Of a stretch of DNA of 64,000 nt, positions 9,651 through 19,820 are shown one piece after another. This DNA is from Sporosarcina limicola (GTDB lineage: Bacteria > Bacillota > Bacilli > Bacillales_A > Planococcaceae): assembly GCF_014873855.1 (NCBI RefSeq), contig NZ_JADBEL010000007.1, positions 66,219-130,218 of the forward strand, written 5' to 3'. The position numbers were made by a program, and so were the translations under genes. The first letter of the stretch is position 1. Each line of letters begins with the position of its first letter. The notes beneath the pieces were generated by a model. The model was given only the letters and a program-made list of their open reading frames with translations, was not told the origin of the DNA and did no database searches.

Positions 9651-11161
9651 CGGCTCAACAATCTTCTAAATAGGAACAAATCGCTTTTCTTTACCTGACC
9701 TGTCAAAATCAGAATGACAAGCAGGAATAGCGTTGTAATCGCGCATTCAATTAGTAATCCGGAGTCACCGACCGGTATAAAAATGGGTCGCATGATGGAC
9801 GTCATGATGAAAGCGGCATAAGGTAATGCAAAAATAGTAAAACCTGTATCGGTTGATTTGTTTTTACGCAGTGTCGCGATATGAAGAAACGATGTAATGA
9901 GCACACCGAAACCAATCGCAAGAACCGCACCTGTTTCCTGAAGGCCGGGCTGGGAGGCGAGGATGAACATCACACCGAGTTTCGCAACGCCACCGTACAC
10001 CGAGTTCATCATCCCTGCTTTGGCGTCCCCTGTCGCCTGTAAAATGGAGTAGAGCGGGCTCTGGATATAATAAAAGAAAAAAACAGGTGCAAGCAACGTC
10101 ATATAAGATGCTCCCTTAGTAACGTGGAAGAGCGATTCAGCCATCGCCTGTCCGTGGATATAGAAAACAGCCGCTGCAAAAGTCCCGGTCAAAGCGGATA
10201 ATCGAAGTGATAAATGGATTCGTTCCTTTAATTTTTTCGTGTTTTTCGAAGCGGCGGCACCGCTAACCGCTGGCACTAGGACGACAGATAACGCGTAAGG
10301 AATGAAAGCCGGGAAAAGGAGTAGCGGAATAAGTACACCCGAAATAATTCCATATAATGACGTGGCAGCGATTGCAGTGACGCCCGACATTGACAGGGCG
10401 CGTAGAAAGATAATGGGTTCTAGAAACCATGTAAACGTGCCAAATAAACGACTTCCTGAGGAGGGAAGTGCAATCGCAAGAAGTGGTTCGAGTGGGAAAC
10501 GTTTTGACTTTTCTTGCTCTTTTGGTGTTCGCTTTTTCTGTTGACCATATTTGAATAATAAATAAAGAACGGAAAGCACCTCTGCAAGAAACGTAATTCC
10601 CATGGCATACGCTGCATTCATTGCGGTATTCCCGTTCACGAGCAGATAAGGCAGCAGCCATGTAATAAGAATGATACGGAAAAACTGTTCAATAATTTGT
10701 GACCAAGCTGTTTCTTCTATCCGTGTAATCCCCTGAAAATACCCGCGAATCAGCCCTCCGATTGCAGCGACCGGAACGATGGCGATTCCAACATACAATG
10801 TCGTGGACGATGCCGAATTCCCAAGCAACGTCTCCGACAAGTAAGGAACGAACATGATACAGGCTGGGATGAAGACAATTCCAGTCAAAATTGTAATGAA
10901 CGAAGCAGTCTTCATGACTGAAGATAGTTTCGCAGACTGCCCTTTCACCTGGAGTTCAGCAATCACCTTGGCGATGGCGATTGGAACGCCGAGTTGGACG
11001 AGTGATAGAAAAAAGATGAAAGCGGGGTAAGCGGTCATGTAGACTCCTACTGCCTCTTCACCTGCAATCCGCATAAATTGGATTCGGAAGACGAACCCTA
11101 AAAGTTTAGATATAAAGACAGCGACCATGAGGACGACTGTTCCGCGGATGAATGAAGACAC
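9644..11161 (-). CDS. spoVB: SpoVB-family lipid II flippase/polysaccharide transporter
   Basis: A 505-residue MOP-superfamily (MurJ/Wzx-like) membrane protein with about 14 predicted helices, starting with a cytoplasmic RGTVVLMVAVFISKLLGFVF motif typical of the family. In B. subtilis SpoVB is needed for spore cortex synthesis, presumably by flipping peptidoglycan precursors in the mother cell. The position between the DUF421 gene and comN matches B. subtilis. Its 3' end overlaps the convergent DUF421 gene by 7 bases; no terminator separates them. Confidence 0.88.
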   Translation of the reverse strand: MSSFIRGTVVLMVAVFISKLLGFVFRIQFMRIAGEEAVGVYMTAYPAFIFFLSLVQLGVPIAIAKVIAELQVKGQSAKLSSVMKTASFITILTGIVFIPACIMFVPYLSETLLGNSASSTTLYVGIAIVPVAAIGGLIRGYFQGITRIEETAWSQIIEQFFRIILITWLLPYLLVNGNTAMNAAYAMGITFLAEVLSVLYLLFKYGQQKKRTPKEQEKSKRFPLEPLLAIALPSSGSRLFGTFTWFLEPIIFLRALSMSGVTAIAATSLYGIISGVLIPLLLFPAFIPYALSVVLVPAVSGAAASKNTKKLKERIHLSLRLSALTGTFAAAVFYIHGQAMAESLFHVTKGASYMTLLAPVFFFYYIQSPLYSILQATGDAKAGMMNSVYGGVAKLGVMFILASQPGLQETGAVLAIGFGVLITSFLHIATLRKNKSTDTGFTIFALPYAAFIMTSIMRPIFIPVGDSGLLIECAITTLFLLVILILTGQVKKSDLFLFRRLLSRH

Positions 11162-11259
11162 TAAAAAAACAACTCCTTCTCAATTCCGGTCATTTCATAT
11201 ACACTAAACGTATGCAGGAATCTACGTGGATACAACTGTCCCTGAAAGGAATGAAGATG

Positions 11260-11337
11260 ATGTCAATTCAATTCAGAAAAATTTTCATTCATATGTTACC
11301 TGTTATTGAAAGTAAAAAGACATCACCTATCGCGTAA
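11260..11337 (+). pseudogene. 5' fragment of a comN duplicate
   Basis: The first 21 or so codons (MSIQFRKIFIHMLPVIESKKT after an extra Met) match the start of the intact comN at 13380, and the leader upstream (from about 11195: catatacactaaacg, cagg, gtcc, aggaatg) matches comN's leader too. The frame then runs into unrelated sequence and stops at 11335. It is the left stump of a duplication or insertion that separates it from comN by 2 kb. Confidence 0.85.
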
Positions 11338-11461
11338 TCTACGTCTCAAATCGAATGATGAAAATGAAACAGAAAATATCGAACACCTTACGGTCGAAGG
11401 TGCTGAGCAATTTGCACGAATCCATGGCTTCGTTTTCACCCTACTAAAAATAGAACCGTGA
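11323..11461 (+). pseudogene. Unrecognised C-terminal protein fragment
   Basis: Directly after the comN stump a different frame reads about 40 sensible codons ending in VEGAEQFARIHGFVFTLLK and a TGA at 11459-11461. There is no start codon. The residue pattern looks like the tail of a real protein, but I do not recognise the family. It may mark the incoming edge of the inserted DNA. Confidence 0.35.
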
Positions 11462-11547
11462 AGTACTTTCTTTCCTTCTAATTTCAGTTCAGTGTGGTAG
11501 TTTTCTTTCAATTAAGTAACGCCTACTTAAAAATTATATCTTTAGTG

Positions 11548-11612
11548 AAAAGTACCCTATCCCGACGCAATTATGAATTGTGTCGGGATAGGGTACTTTT
11601 CGTTTTTTTTAT
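11548..11612. terminator. Very strong bidirectional terminator
   Basis: Arms aaaagtaccctatcccgac and gtcgggatagggtactttt (with further pairing toward the loop) and T or A runs on both sides. The stretch from here to 11863 holds no convincing gene. Confidence 0.9.
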
Positions 11613-11863
11613 TTGTAATTAAACTCCTATAATGATGATTTTTCATGCAACTTGAATAATTTGATAAACCTGCCAACCCGTACGATGAAGGCTGCATAGA
11701 GAGAGGCGCATTAGGCTTAGCTTTTTTATACATTTTCAATATAAATGAATTAATCATGAAGTTTAAATAGAATTGTATTAAGGAGTGGCGGCGTTATTCG
11801 CAACATTTGACATGTGTCTAGCGGTTCTTTGTTGTCCTTATAATGAAATCTCTTCATGACGCC

Positions 11864-12910
11864 TTATCTTTTTCGTTTCAGAGTCTTAGAAATCGCTTCT
11901 GAATTTGTAGTTTTTTTATTCGTCACTTCAAGTACGTCAAGTAGGAAAACAAAAACTGGTATTCCGATGATTAGCCCCCAAATACCAAAGAAATTTTGTG
12001 AAAAGATAAGGACTACAAACGTATAAAAAACAGGTAAATCCGTTTTTGAAGACATTAGCTTTGGATTCAAAATATATGCTTCAATCGCATGAATGATCAT
12101 GATTGCCAATACAATATAGACAACTTTAAGAAATCCACCAATCGTAAAGGCGATTAAAGTAAGTGGAATGAGAGAAATAATTACTCCAGCAACAGGGATA
12201 AGCCCTAAAAAGAAAATCAAAATTGCCAATCCAATTATTTGTGGGAAACCTAAAATCATTAATGCAATTACTGACAAGATGGTATTGATGATAGCGATGA
12301 TGAATTGAGCTTCAATCACTTTTCCAAACGTACGAGTAAATTTTTTGGAAAAGTAGTCAATCTCGTTGTAAAAAGGAGCAACTTTGCTGTTTTTAAACTT
12401 GATAGTGAATTCTTTTAATCGTGGTTTTTCGAGTAGGAAAAATAAGCTTAAAATCAAAGCTATCATTACTTGAATGCTTGTTTTACTGATGTCAGTGAAA
12501 GATTTCAAGAGAAAAGAAAAACCATTATCTAAATATGAGGCAATTTGATTGTTAGAAATAATTGTTTTTATGTAGTTAATTAAAACATTGTCGTGCGGTT
12601 GTGTATAGAATCCCGTAATCTGCTTGACGAGTTGACTAATCTGCATTGTGATAAGAGGTAAGTATTTCAGAGCTCCAAAAGTCAACAGTCCCACAATTAG
12701 TATATATATCAGGATAACTAGGAATTTACGGTTTATTTGTATACGCTTGACCATGAATTCTACGAGTCGGTCCAATAGGAATGTGAAAATAAACGTAAAC
12801 AAAATTAAATCTATCATACTTCTCATGCTAAAGAGAAGTAATACAATTAAACTAAAAATAATAATACGTTTTACTCCCTTTTTTTGAAAAAAATTCGCTA
12901 TAACATCCAT
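11864..12910 (-). CDS. AI-2E family transporter (putative permease)
   Basis: About 348 residues with roughly eight membrane helices: an N-terminal trio, a soluble loop (ITGFYTQPHDNVLINYIKTI), then LILSLFFLLEKPR and the C-terminal glycine-rich helices (MILGFPQIIGLAILIFFLGL, IPVAGVIISLIPLTLIAF) that define PF01594. Members include the autoinducer-2 exporter TqsA and sodium/proton antiporters; the substrate here cannot be told. I start at ATG 12910; the TTG at 12919 is only two bases from the ribosome site. It is AT-rich compared with neighbours and sits in the insert between the comN stump and comN, so it was probably acquired. Confidence 0.85.
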   Translation of the reverse strand: MDVIANFFQKKGVKRIIIFSLIVLLLFSMRSMIDLILFTFIFTFLLDRLVEFMVKRIQINRKFLVILIYILIVGLLTFGALKYLPLITMQISQLVKQITGFYTQPHDNVLINYIKTIISNNQIASYLDNGFSFLLKSFTDISKTSIQVMIALILSLFFLLEKPRLKEFTIKFKNSKVAPFYNEIDYFSKKFTRTFGKVIEAQFIIAIINTILSVIALMILGFPQIIGLAILIFFLGLIPVAGVIISLIPLTLIAFTIGGFLKVVYIVLAIMIIHAIEAYILNPKLMSSKTDLPVFYTFVVLIFSQNFFGIWGLIIGIPVFVFLLDVLEVTNKKTTNSEAISKTLKRKR

Positions 12911-13024
12911 ATAATTCAAAACCCCTTATTAACTTTTTCGAAGTGGAAATATTCGTTACAAAGCTTCTTATTTCAGTATCTTCTTGTATCAAAGAGATTA
13001 CAAGCAGGAACATCATTAGTCAAT

Positions 13025-13076
13025 CACCTTTCTACATATATCACCCATTTAAATGGATAATATATGTAAAAAGGTG
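13025..13076. other. Long hairpin in the comN-permease gap
   Basis: Arms cacctttctacatatat and atatatgtaaaaaggtg differ at one base; the loop itself contains the palindrome ccatttaaatgg. There is no T run, so it is not a plain terminator. The rest of 12911-13355 shows a smaller hairpin (ctttgacacttagtcaaag, 13122-13140) and no gene. Confidence 0.7.
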
Positions 13077-13379
13077 AAAATGAGATGAATATATTTACAT
13101 AAAAGGACTTGGAAACCTAACTTTGACACTTAGTCAAAGACGCAAAAGCGTATTCTTTATTAATAATCCATTATTTTACAAGAAATTCAGGTTAGATTGG
13201 TGCTACGGAGGTCAAGATAGTAATCCATACAGGGTAGATTGAGTGTAAAGCTACGCGATTTTTCATGTCGAAAAATGGGTAAATTGGTGTGAAACAGTAC
13301 AAGTCAATTGATAATTTGATATACTAAGCGAATACAGAAATGTGCATAGAGATGAGTGTCCTCGAGAGGAATGGAGATT

Positions 13380-13694
13380 ATGTCAATTCAATTCAGTAAA
13401 ATTTTCACTCATATGTTGCCTGCTATTGAGAGTAAAAAGACCGAATTCCATTTATTTGGCTATCCGACAGTAACCGAAGAGGAAATTTGGGCCTATTGTA
13501 TCCAGAAAAAGTGGCGTAAAAAAGATATCAGTTCGATGAGCGTGCATGAAATTGTAAATGGAATCCTACGAATTACACCAGCAGAATATATGACGTACAC
13601 ACAAATCGAAGAACAACGAAACTCTGATTGGTTTTCCGATTTGAACAGTGACGAACTCCAAATTTTACTTGCACCACAGAAATCCAGAAAATAA
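13380..13694 (+). CDS. comN: ComN post-transcriptional regulator
   Basis: A 104-residue protein of the ComN/YrzD family, which in B. subtilis acts post-transcriptionally on comE operon expression and sits between spoVB and secDF, as here. Seen are the N-terminal helix MSIQFSKIFTHMLPAIESK, the WRKKDISSMSVHEIVNGIL block and a C-terminal WFSDLNSDELQILL. The ATG at 13380 is chosen because the ribosome site (gaggaatggag) and this codon are both kept in the broken copy at 11260. The comE genes it would act on are at 61.9 kb onward in this same window. Confidence 0.85.
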   Translation: MSIQFSKIFTHMLPAIESKKTEFHLFGYPTVTEEEIWAYCIQKKWRKKDISSMSVHEIVNGILRITPAEYMTYTQIEEQRNSDWFSDLNSDELQILLAPQKSRK

Positions 13695-13720
13695 GTTATA
13701 CTAGATTAACGTAAGTCCAT

Positions 13721-13749
13721 TTGACACATGGATGTCCATGTTTCATAAT
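13721..13749 (+). promoter_or_regulatory. SecDF promoter with inverted repeat in the spacer
   Basis: ttgaca (13721-13726) and cataat (13744-13749) are separated by 17 bases. An inverted repeat, arms acatgga and tccatgt two bases apart (13726-13741), fills the spacer, where a repressor or activator could bind. Confidence 0.65.
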
Positions 13750-13870
13750 GGACATATTGTGTTTTTTGGGTCTAGGCTACAGCGCATATACTAAAGCGTT
13801 TGTGCTTTTCTGTGAGTACATACATAGGAAGATGCCGTGCCGCTCCATATAAAGAGGGGGAAATAAGATT

Positions 13871-16141
13871 ATGAAAAAAAGAGGACGGATAATTGCGTTC
13901 TTGTTATTGCTCATCATGCTTGGTTCGATGATTGGAACAACTGTAAATCCGATTATGAAAGATGTGAAACTGGGGCTTGATCTGCAAGGTGGGTTTGAGG
14001 TCCTTTATCAGGTTGAACCATTGAAAAATGGTCCGAAAATAACAGAAGCTATTGTTAATGATACACAACAGGCGTTAGGTAGACGAATCAACGTACTTGG
14101 TGTTAGTGAACCAAGCATACAGGTTGAGTCGGGGAACCGAATTCGTGTGCAACTCGCTGGGGTTAAGGACCAGCAAACAGCACGTGACCTACTTTCCACT
14201 CAGGCAAATTTAACGTTCAGGGATTCGGATGACAACATCATTCTTGACGGTAATGATTTGAAAGCAGGGAAAGCGAAAGCAAACTTCGGGGAGAACAGCA
14301 ACCCTGTCGTCACGCTTGAAATGAAAGACCCAAGTAAATTTGGTGAAGTGACGACAGCTATTTCAAGTAAACCAGTTCCAGAGAATGTCCTTGTCATTTG
14401 GCTCGACTTTGTAGAAGGTGTCGATTCATACAAAGCTGAAATGACTAAGCCGAATCCAAAATACATTTCGGATCCACGAGTCAAGGCGCCAATAAATTCA
14501 TCGAACGTTGAAATATCTGGTTCTTTTAGTGTGGAGGATACAAAAAACCTTAAGGGAATCCTAAATGCAGGTGCGTTACCTGTCCATCTAAAAGAAGTCT
14601 ACTCGACTTCGGTAGGAGCGCAATTCGGTGAACAGGCACTTGACAAGACAGTATTTGCGGGGATTATCGGTATCGCCCTTATTTTCGTCTTTATGTTGGT
14701 TTATTACCGTTTACCAGGATTTGTGGCAGTCGTCACATTATCCGTTTATGTTTACCTTATCTTGCTCGTCTTCACGCTCATTAACGGTGTGCTGACGCTA
14801 CCAGGTATTGCTGCACTTATGCTCGGAGTCGGGATGGCAGTCGATGCCAATATCTTGACCTATGAACGAGTAAGGGAAGAATTACGAGTTGGTAAGTCCG
14901 TGAAGACAGCGTTCATGGCAGGGGCGAAATCATCGTTCACTGCAATTCTTGACGCCAATATCACGACACTTCTTGCAGCGACTGTTCTATTCGTTTTTGG
15001 GTCAAGTTCGGTTAAAGGCTTTGCAATCATGCTTATCATCAGTATTCTCGTCAGTTTCTTGACGGCTGTTTGGGGATCACGCATGCTTCTTGGATTGCTT
15101 GTTAACAGCGGAACTCTTGACGGGAAAACGTGGTTGTTTGGTATTCCGAAAAGCAGGGTCCATGCACCTAAAGAGCAAGTGGAAACACTTGAACTTACAA
15201 CGAAATTTGACCGCTTTGACTTTGTTCATACGCGCAAGCGTTTCTATATCATCTCGTCTGTGTTGCTTATTACGGGTATCATCGTGCTTGGTATCTTCAA
15301 ATTAAATCTAGGCATTGACTTCTCAAGTGGTACACGTGTTGAGGTGCTTTCCAAAGACGCTTTGACGAAAGGTGAAATTACAACATACCTGGACAAGATT
15401 GGACATCCGTCAAATGATGTAGTCATTTCAGGTGACACAAAGAATATTGGAGTTATCCGCTATAAAGTAGAATTCAAGCAAGAAGAAATAAACAAAATCA
15501 AAACGGAGTTCAAGTCTGAATATGGATCTGAACCGAATATATCGACCGTTTCAGATACGGTCGGTAAGGAACTTGCGAAAAGTGCGTTTTATGCACTCCT
15601 TTGGGCGGCACTTGGAATCGTCATTTATGTTGCATTCCGTTTTGAGTGGCGAATGGGTGCTTCAGCCATCATTGGTCTACTCCATGATGCATTCTTCATG
15701 GTAGCGTTGTTCAGTATCTTTAGGCTTGAAGTTGACATCACGTTCATTGCGGCAGTCCTGACAATCATCGGGTATTCTATCAATGATACAATCGTCACAT
15801 TTGACCGTATTCGTGAAAATATTAACCATCGCGGCCGTATAGATAATGAAGCTGAACTTGCAGATATCGTCAACAAGTCCCTTCGCCAGACGCTAGGCCG
15901 TTCCGTAAATACGGTGCTAACAGTCGTTCTTGTTGTCACAGCATTAATGATTTTCGGCGCAGAATCTATCCAGACTTTCTCGATTGCACTTTTAATCGGA
16001 TTGTTTGCAGGAACCTATTCTTCAATCTTCATTTCAGCTCAAATTTGGTTTGATCTGAAAAAACGTGAAATTAAAGATAAGGGCGCTATCAAAGTTGATC
16101 AAGATAAAAAGCAATGGGGATCAGACGAACCTATCGTCTAA
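13871..16141 (+). CDS. secDF: Fused SecD-SecF protein translocase subunit
   Basis: A 756-residue natural fusion of SecD and SecF, as in B. subtilis. The SecD half has the LGLDLQGGFEVLYQV motif near residue 40, a periplasm-facing domain (about 60-260) and six helices including PGIAALMLGVGMAVDANIL. The SecF half (from about 445) has LNLGIDFSSGTRVEV and TIIGYSINDTIVTFDRIREN. It uses the proton gradient to pull exported proteins. Start ATG after aagagggggaaataag. A terminator lies directly behind. Confidence 0.97.
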   Translation: MKKRGRIIAFLLLLIMLGSMIGTTVNPIMKDVKLGLDLQGGFEVLYQVEPLKNGPKITEAIVNDTQQALGRRINVLGVSEPSIQVESGNRIRVQLAGVKDQQTARDLLSTQANLTFRDSDDNIILDGNDLKAGKAKANFGENSNPVVTLEMKDPSKFGEVTTAISSKPVPENVLVIWLDFVEGVDSYKAEMTKPNPKYISDPRVKAPINSSNVEISGSFSVEDTKNLKGILNAGALPVHLKEVYSTSVGAQFGEQALDKTVFAGIIGIALIFVFMLVYYRLPGFVAVVTLSVYVYLILLVFTLINGVLTLPGIAALMLGVGMAVDANILTYERVREELRVGKSVKTAFMAGAKSSFTAILDANITTLLAATVLFVFGSSSVKGFAIMLIISILVSFLTAVWGSRMLLGLLVNSGTLDGKTWLFGIPKSRVHAPKEQVETLELTTKFDRFDFVHTRKRFYIISSVLLITGIIVLGIFKLNLGIDFSSGTRVEVLSKDALTKGEITTYLDKIGHPSNDVVISGDTKNIGVIRYKVEFKQEEINKIKTEFKSEYGSEPNISTVSDTVGKELAKSAFYALLWAALGIVIYVAFRFEWRMGASAIIGLLHDAFFMVALFSIFRLEVDITFIAAVLTIIGYSINDTIVTFDRIRENINHRGRIDNEAELADIVNKSLRQTLGRSVNTVLTVVLVVTALMIFGAESIQTFSIALLIGLFAGTYSSIFISAQIWFDLKKREIKDKGAIKVDQDKKQWGSDEPIV

Positions 16142-16161
16142 ACCGTTTCATATTTAAGATG

Positions 16162-16193
16162 AACAGGGTATACATTGGTATATCCTGTTTTTT
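16162..16193 (+). terminator. Terminator of secDF
   Basis: Arms aacagggtatac and gtatatcctgtt with loop attg, then a T run. It lies upstream of the proposed lapA start. Confidence 0.85.
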
Positions 16194-16215
16194 CATAAAG
16201 AAAGGGGAAATTTTC

Positions 16216-16560
16216 ATAAAAGTTCAATGGACATTGTTATTCGGTCTTTTATTTGCCATCATTATCGCTGTTTTTGCTGTCATCAATGTTGATGCGGTAC
16301 AAGTCAATTATGTATTTGGCAATGCACAGTGGCCACTCGTCCTTATCATTCTATGTTCAGCTCTCCTGGGTGCTGCGGTTAGTGGTCTCTTTGCCATGTT
16401 CAGGTCTCTCCAATCTAATCGACGCATCAAAGAACTTCAAAAGGAAATCACTTCAAAAGAACTGACAATCGCGACACAACAGAATGAAATTGCGGAACTG
16501 CAAAAGCAACCAGTACTTGCCACTGAAAAAGTTGACATCATGAAAAATAGTACAGAGTAA
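16216..16560 (+). CDS. LapA-family membrane protein (YrvD-like), probable AUA start
   Basis: A 114-residue LapA/DUF1049 protein: two N-terminal membrane helices (LLFGLLFAIIIAVFAVINVD and PLVLIILCSALLGAAVSGLF) and a coiled-coil tail (RRIKELQKEITSKELTIATQ). In gamma-proteobacteria LapA acts in lipopolysaccharide assembly; in Firmicutes the role is open. The family N-terminus (MKVQWTL) aligns with codon ATA at 16216, 8 bases behind aaagggga. No ATG, GTG or TTG is in frame between the terminator at 16162-16193 and codon 6. The next usable start, TTG 16231, would cut into the first helix; the upstream ATG at 16159 would put the terminator inside the gene. Confidence 0.8.
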   Translation: MKVQWTLLFGLLFAIIIAVFAVINVDAVQVNYVFGNAQWPLVLIILCSALLGAAVSGLFAMFRSLQSNRRIKELQKEITSKELTIATQQNEIAELQKQPVLATEKVDIMKNSTE

Positions 16561-16566
16561 TAGACC

Positions 16567-16607
16567 AGCACCCTCCCGGATTAATTTCTGCTAAGGGTGC
16601 TTTTTTT
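16567..16607 (+). terminator. Terminator of lapA
   Basis: Arms agcaccct and agggtgct followed by seven T. Confidence 0.9.
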
Positions 16608-16631
16608 ATGGATAATTTTTAGGCGCACTGC

Positions 16632-16886
16632 TAAAACGACTGATCTCCGAATCAAGCGACCAATCCCGCCGTCGAAGCGACTGATCTCCGAATCAAGCGA
16701 CCAATTCCGCCGCCGAAGCGACTGATCTCCGAATCAAGCGACCAATTCCGCCGCCGAAGCGACTGATCTCCGACTCAAGCGACCAATTCCGCCGCCGAAG
16801 CGACTGATCTCCGAATCAAGCGACCAATTCCGCCACCGAAACGACTGATCTCCGAATCAAGCGACCAATCTCTTAAACTAGCAATC
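16632..16886. repeat. 41-bp tandem repeat array (family B, array 2)
   Basis: Six copies with exact 41-bp period; the word gactgatctcc begins about every 41 bases from 16637. Unit halves are gaagcgactgatctccgaat and caagcgaccaattccgccgc. The half-unit frame is that of array 1, but the variable bases differ in all copies here (atctcc for atattt, ccgccg for cgcgcg). A decayed unit lies at 16861-16900. Confidence 0.9.
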
Positions 16887-16968
16887 AATCCACACAACAA
16901 AACAGCAAATCCTTCACTTTCAGAATCCGAGTCCATCCGTTATACTAAACATGAGGATGTGAAGTATT

Positions 16969-19311
16969 TTGATCGAATCAATGAAAAAATGGACCATGGA
17001 CTACCCAGATAATGAACAAGTAGATTCTCTAATAACTAATCTTGGACTTTCATCGGTCCATGCAAAAATACTTGCTTCAAGAGGGATTACCGATTTAAAA
17101 GAAGCGGAAGCTTTTTTACATATGGATGCATCGTCCATGCACGACCCTTATTTACTGCATGGCATGGAGCATGCGGTTTCTATCATTAAAAATGCAATTA
17201 GTGCGAATAAGAAAATAGCAGTCTATGGAGATTATGACGGCGATGGTGTAACAAGTGTGACTGTTCTAATAACTGCATTAGAGCGTTTAGGGGCAGATGC
17301 GTTCTTCATCATTCCAAACCGCTTTGAACACGGCTATGGCCCAAATAAGGAACTCTTCCTTGAGATTTATGAAAAAGGAGCATCGGTAATCGTCACTGTC
17401 GACAATGGTATTTCTGGCGTCGATGAAATTACTTACGCAAAATCGCTTGGAATGGAGGTTGTTATTACAGACCACCACGAAATGGGCGATGTGTTGCCTC
17501 CAGCAGATGCAATTCTGCATCCACGGCATCCTTCGGGCAATTATCCATTCGGAGAGCTTGCGGGTGTTGGCGTGGCGTTCAAACTTGCCTGCGCGCTACT
17601 TGAGGATATCCCGTATGATCTGTTAGAGTTAGTCGCCATCGGTACGGTAGCGGATCTTGTACCCCTTCGAGGGGAAAATAGATATTTTGTCAAAGAAGGC
17701 ATCAAGCATTTACGCATTTCAAAACGTCCGGCCATCCAAGCGCTTGCACGCATTTCAAGCACTGAACAATCGCAACTCTCGGAGGAATCGATAGGTTTTA
17801 TGATTGGTCCCCGTCTCAATGCCGCAGGACGTCTGGGTGATGCTGCCCCGGCGGTTGATTTACTGCGAACGGAAGATCTAACGCTGGCGATGACATTAGC
17901 AAAAGAACTCGATACATTGAATAAAGAAAGGCAAGCGATTGTCTCTGCTATAAACAAAGAGACCGAAGAACTGATTGCGCAAATGTATGGAGAAAAGATT
18001 CCACTCGTTTTCGTCATTGCAGCAGAAGGTTGGAATGCAGGTGTAATCGGCATTGTCGCTTCACGTATTACCGAAAAATATCATCGTCCATCGATCCTTC
18101 TATCCATTGATGCTGAAACGGGGATCGCAAAGGGCTCTGCCAGAAGTATTGAGGGGTTTGACATGTTTGTCGAGCTATCCAAAAATGCCCACTTGCTCCC
18201 GCATTTCGGAGGTCATCAGATGGCGGCGGGTATGTCTCTTGCAATTTCGGATGTTGAAGGATTGCGTCATAATCTTAATGAACAAGCTGAGCAAGTGCTG
18301 ACGACGGAAATGCTAGTGCCACAATTGACAATCGATGTATTGCTGTCGCTTGAGGAAATTGATGTCAAGGTACTTGAATCTCTCGAACTGCTACGTCCAT
18401 TTGGCATGGACTTTCAAAAACCAGTCTATCTACTTGAGGACCTTTCTGCTGCAACTATTCGAAAAATCGGGGCGGCAAAAAATCATTTAAAACTGGAATT
18501 GGAGGAGAATGGGCAATCACTCGATGCCATCGGATTTAGCCTTGGACATATTGCCGATCAACTTACACCGGGTGTTAAATTATCCGTAGTGGGTGATTTG
18601 CAGGTGAATGAGTGGAACGGGAATAAAAAACCTCAATTGTTAATTAGCGACATTCGGTCTGATGAATGGCAGCTATTCGATTTACGTGGGGTACATGAAC
18701 CGTCGCGCTGGCTCTCAACGGTACCACAGGTTAGTACACAGTTTGTTACATTTCACGAACAGACGGCAACCCATTTTCAATCAATGATGAACGGTGTACC
18801 AATTAATCTTTTTGGACAGGCACCGATTGTGCAGGCTGATAATCTCGTTCTGCTTGACATACCGGATGATGTGGCGCAACTTGAGGAACTCGTTATAACA
18901 AGCGCCTCTCACCGGATATATGCGCATTTCTATGCAGCCGAATCCAAGTACTTCGACGGTCTTCCAGGTCGTGATCAATTCGGGTGGTATTACAGTTTTC
19001 TGAAAAAACGCGGGACATTTGACATTGCGAAGAACGGAGAACAGCTCACAAAACATAAAGGGTGGAAGAAAGACACGGTTTATTTCATGTCAAAGGTGTT
19101 TTCTGAGCTCGAATTTGTTAGAATAGAAAATGGTTTTGCTTCTGTCATGGAGACAGCTGGAAAACGGGAACTTTCTGATGCACCTTCCTACAAAGAAAGG
19201 GAACGTCAGATTGAACTTGAAAAAAAACTGCTATACGCACCCTATATAGAGTTGAAACAATGGTTCGAAACAGTACGTAATGGAACCGTCATCGAGGAGG
19301 AACAGAAATGA
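16969..19311 (+). CDS. recJ: Single-strand-specific exonuclease RecJ
   Basis: A 780-residue DHH-family 5'-3' exonuclease for recombination and repair. Metal motifs seen are [11 protein letters not shown] (about 83-93), [18 protein letters not shown] (DHH) and [13 protein letters not shown]; the DHHA1 end has [11 protein letters not shown]. The C-terminal part (about 560-780) is the Firmicute-specific extension. Start TTG 16969 with gaggatgtgaag upstream; ATG 16981 is an alternative. A TATACT lies at 16941-16946. It overlaps apt by four bases (ATGA). Confidence 0.95.
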   Translation: MIESMKKWTMDYPDNEQVDSLITNLGLSSVHAKILASRGITDLKEAEAFLHMDASSMHDPYLLHGMEHAVSIIKNAISANKKIAVYGDYDGDGVTSVTVLITALERLGADAFFIIPNRFEHGYGPNKELFLEIYEKGASVIVTVDNGISGVDEITYAKSLGMEVVITDHHEMGDVLPPADAILHPRHPSGNYPFGELAGVGVAFKLACALLEDIPYDLLELVAIGTVADLVPLRGENRYFVKEGIKHLRISKRPAIQALARISSTEQSQLSEESIGFMIGPRLNAAGRLGDAAPAVDLLRTEDLTLAMTLAKELDTLNKERQAIVSAINKETEELIAQMYGEKIPLVFVIAAEGWNAGVIGIVASRITEKYHRPSILLSIDAETGIAKGSARSIEGFDMFVELSKNAHLLPHFGGHQMAAGMSLAISDVEGLRHNLNEQAEQVLTTEMLVPQLTIDVLLSLEEIDVKVLESLELLRPFGMDFQKPVYLLEDLSAATIRKIGAAKNHLKLELEENGQSLDAIGFSLGHIADQLTPGVKLSVVGDLQVNEWNGNKKPQLLISDIRSDEWQLFDLRGVHEPSRWLSTVPQVSTQFVTFHEQTATHFQSMMNGVPINLFGQAPIVQADNLVLLDIPDDVAQLEELVITSASHRIYAHFYAAESKYFDGLPGRDQFGWYYSFLKKRGTFDIAKNGEQLTKHKGWKKDTVYFMSKVFSELEFVRIENGFASVMETAGKRELSDAPSYKERERQIELEKKLLYAPYIELKQWFETVRNGTVIEEEQK

Positions 19312-19820
19312 ACTTGAAAGACTATGTAACAATTGTACAGGACTATCCGAAGGAAGGAATCCGCTTCAAGGATATTTCGACAATTATGGATAATGGTCAA
19401 GCTTATAAATTTGCAACGGATGAAATCGTGAAATTTGCGAAAGAAGTAGGAACGGATATTATCGTCGGTCCTGAAGCGCGGGGATTCATCATCGGATGCC
19501 CTGTTGCCTATGCACTTGAAGTCGGTTTTGCGCCTGTCCGTAAACCAGGAAAGTTGCCAAGGGAAATCATTTCGGTCGAATACGATCTCGAATACGGAAA
19601 AGATACGTTAACCATTCATAAAGATGCTATAAAGCCTGGCCAACGTGTACTGATTGTTGATGATTTGCTTGCGACGGGCGGTACAGTTGGAGCCACGATT
19701 GAACTTGTTGAAAAGCTCGGTGGCATCGTTGCAGGCTGTGCATTTATCATCGAACTATCTTATTTGAACGGCCATGAAAAATTGCAAGGTTATAACAAAC
19801 GCGCATTGATTACCTACTAA
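19308..19820 (+). CDS. apt: Adenine phosphoribosyltransferase
   Basis: A 170-residue purine salvage enzyme making AMP from adenine and PRPP. PRPP-binding motif [13 protein letters not shown] (about 120-132), N-terminal [13 protein letters not shown] hood and [10 protein letters not shown] are all typical. The start codon overlaps the recJ stop, with gaggaggaac inside recJ. A terminator lies 53 bases downstream. Confidence 0.97.
   Translation: MNLKDYVTIVQDYPKEGIRFKDISTIMDNGQAYKFATDEIVKFAKEVGTDIIVGPEARGFIIGCPVAYALEVGFAPVRKPGKLPREIISVEYDLEYGKDTLTIHKDAIKPGQRVLIVDDLLATGGTVGATIELVEKLGGIVAGCAFIIELSYLNGHEKLQGYNKRALITY

Noticed and set aside
11557..11757. Minus-strand 66-codon frame next to the spoVB-permease gap
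   Set aside because: Its 3' part is one arm of the strong terminator; no recognisable domain.
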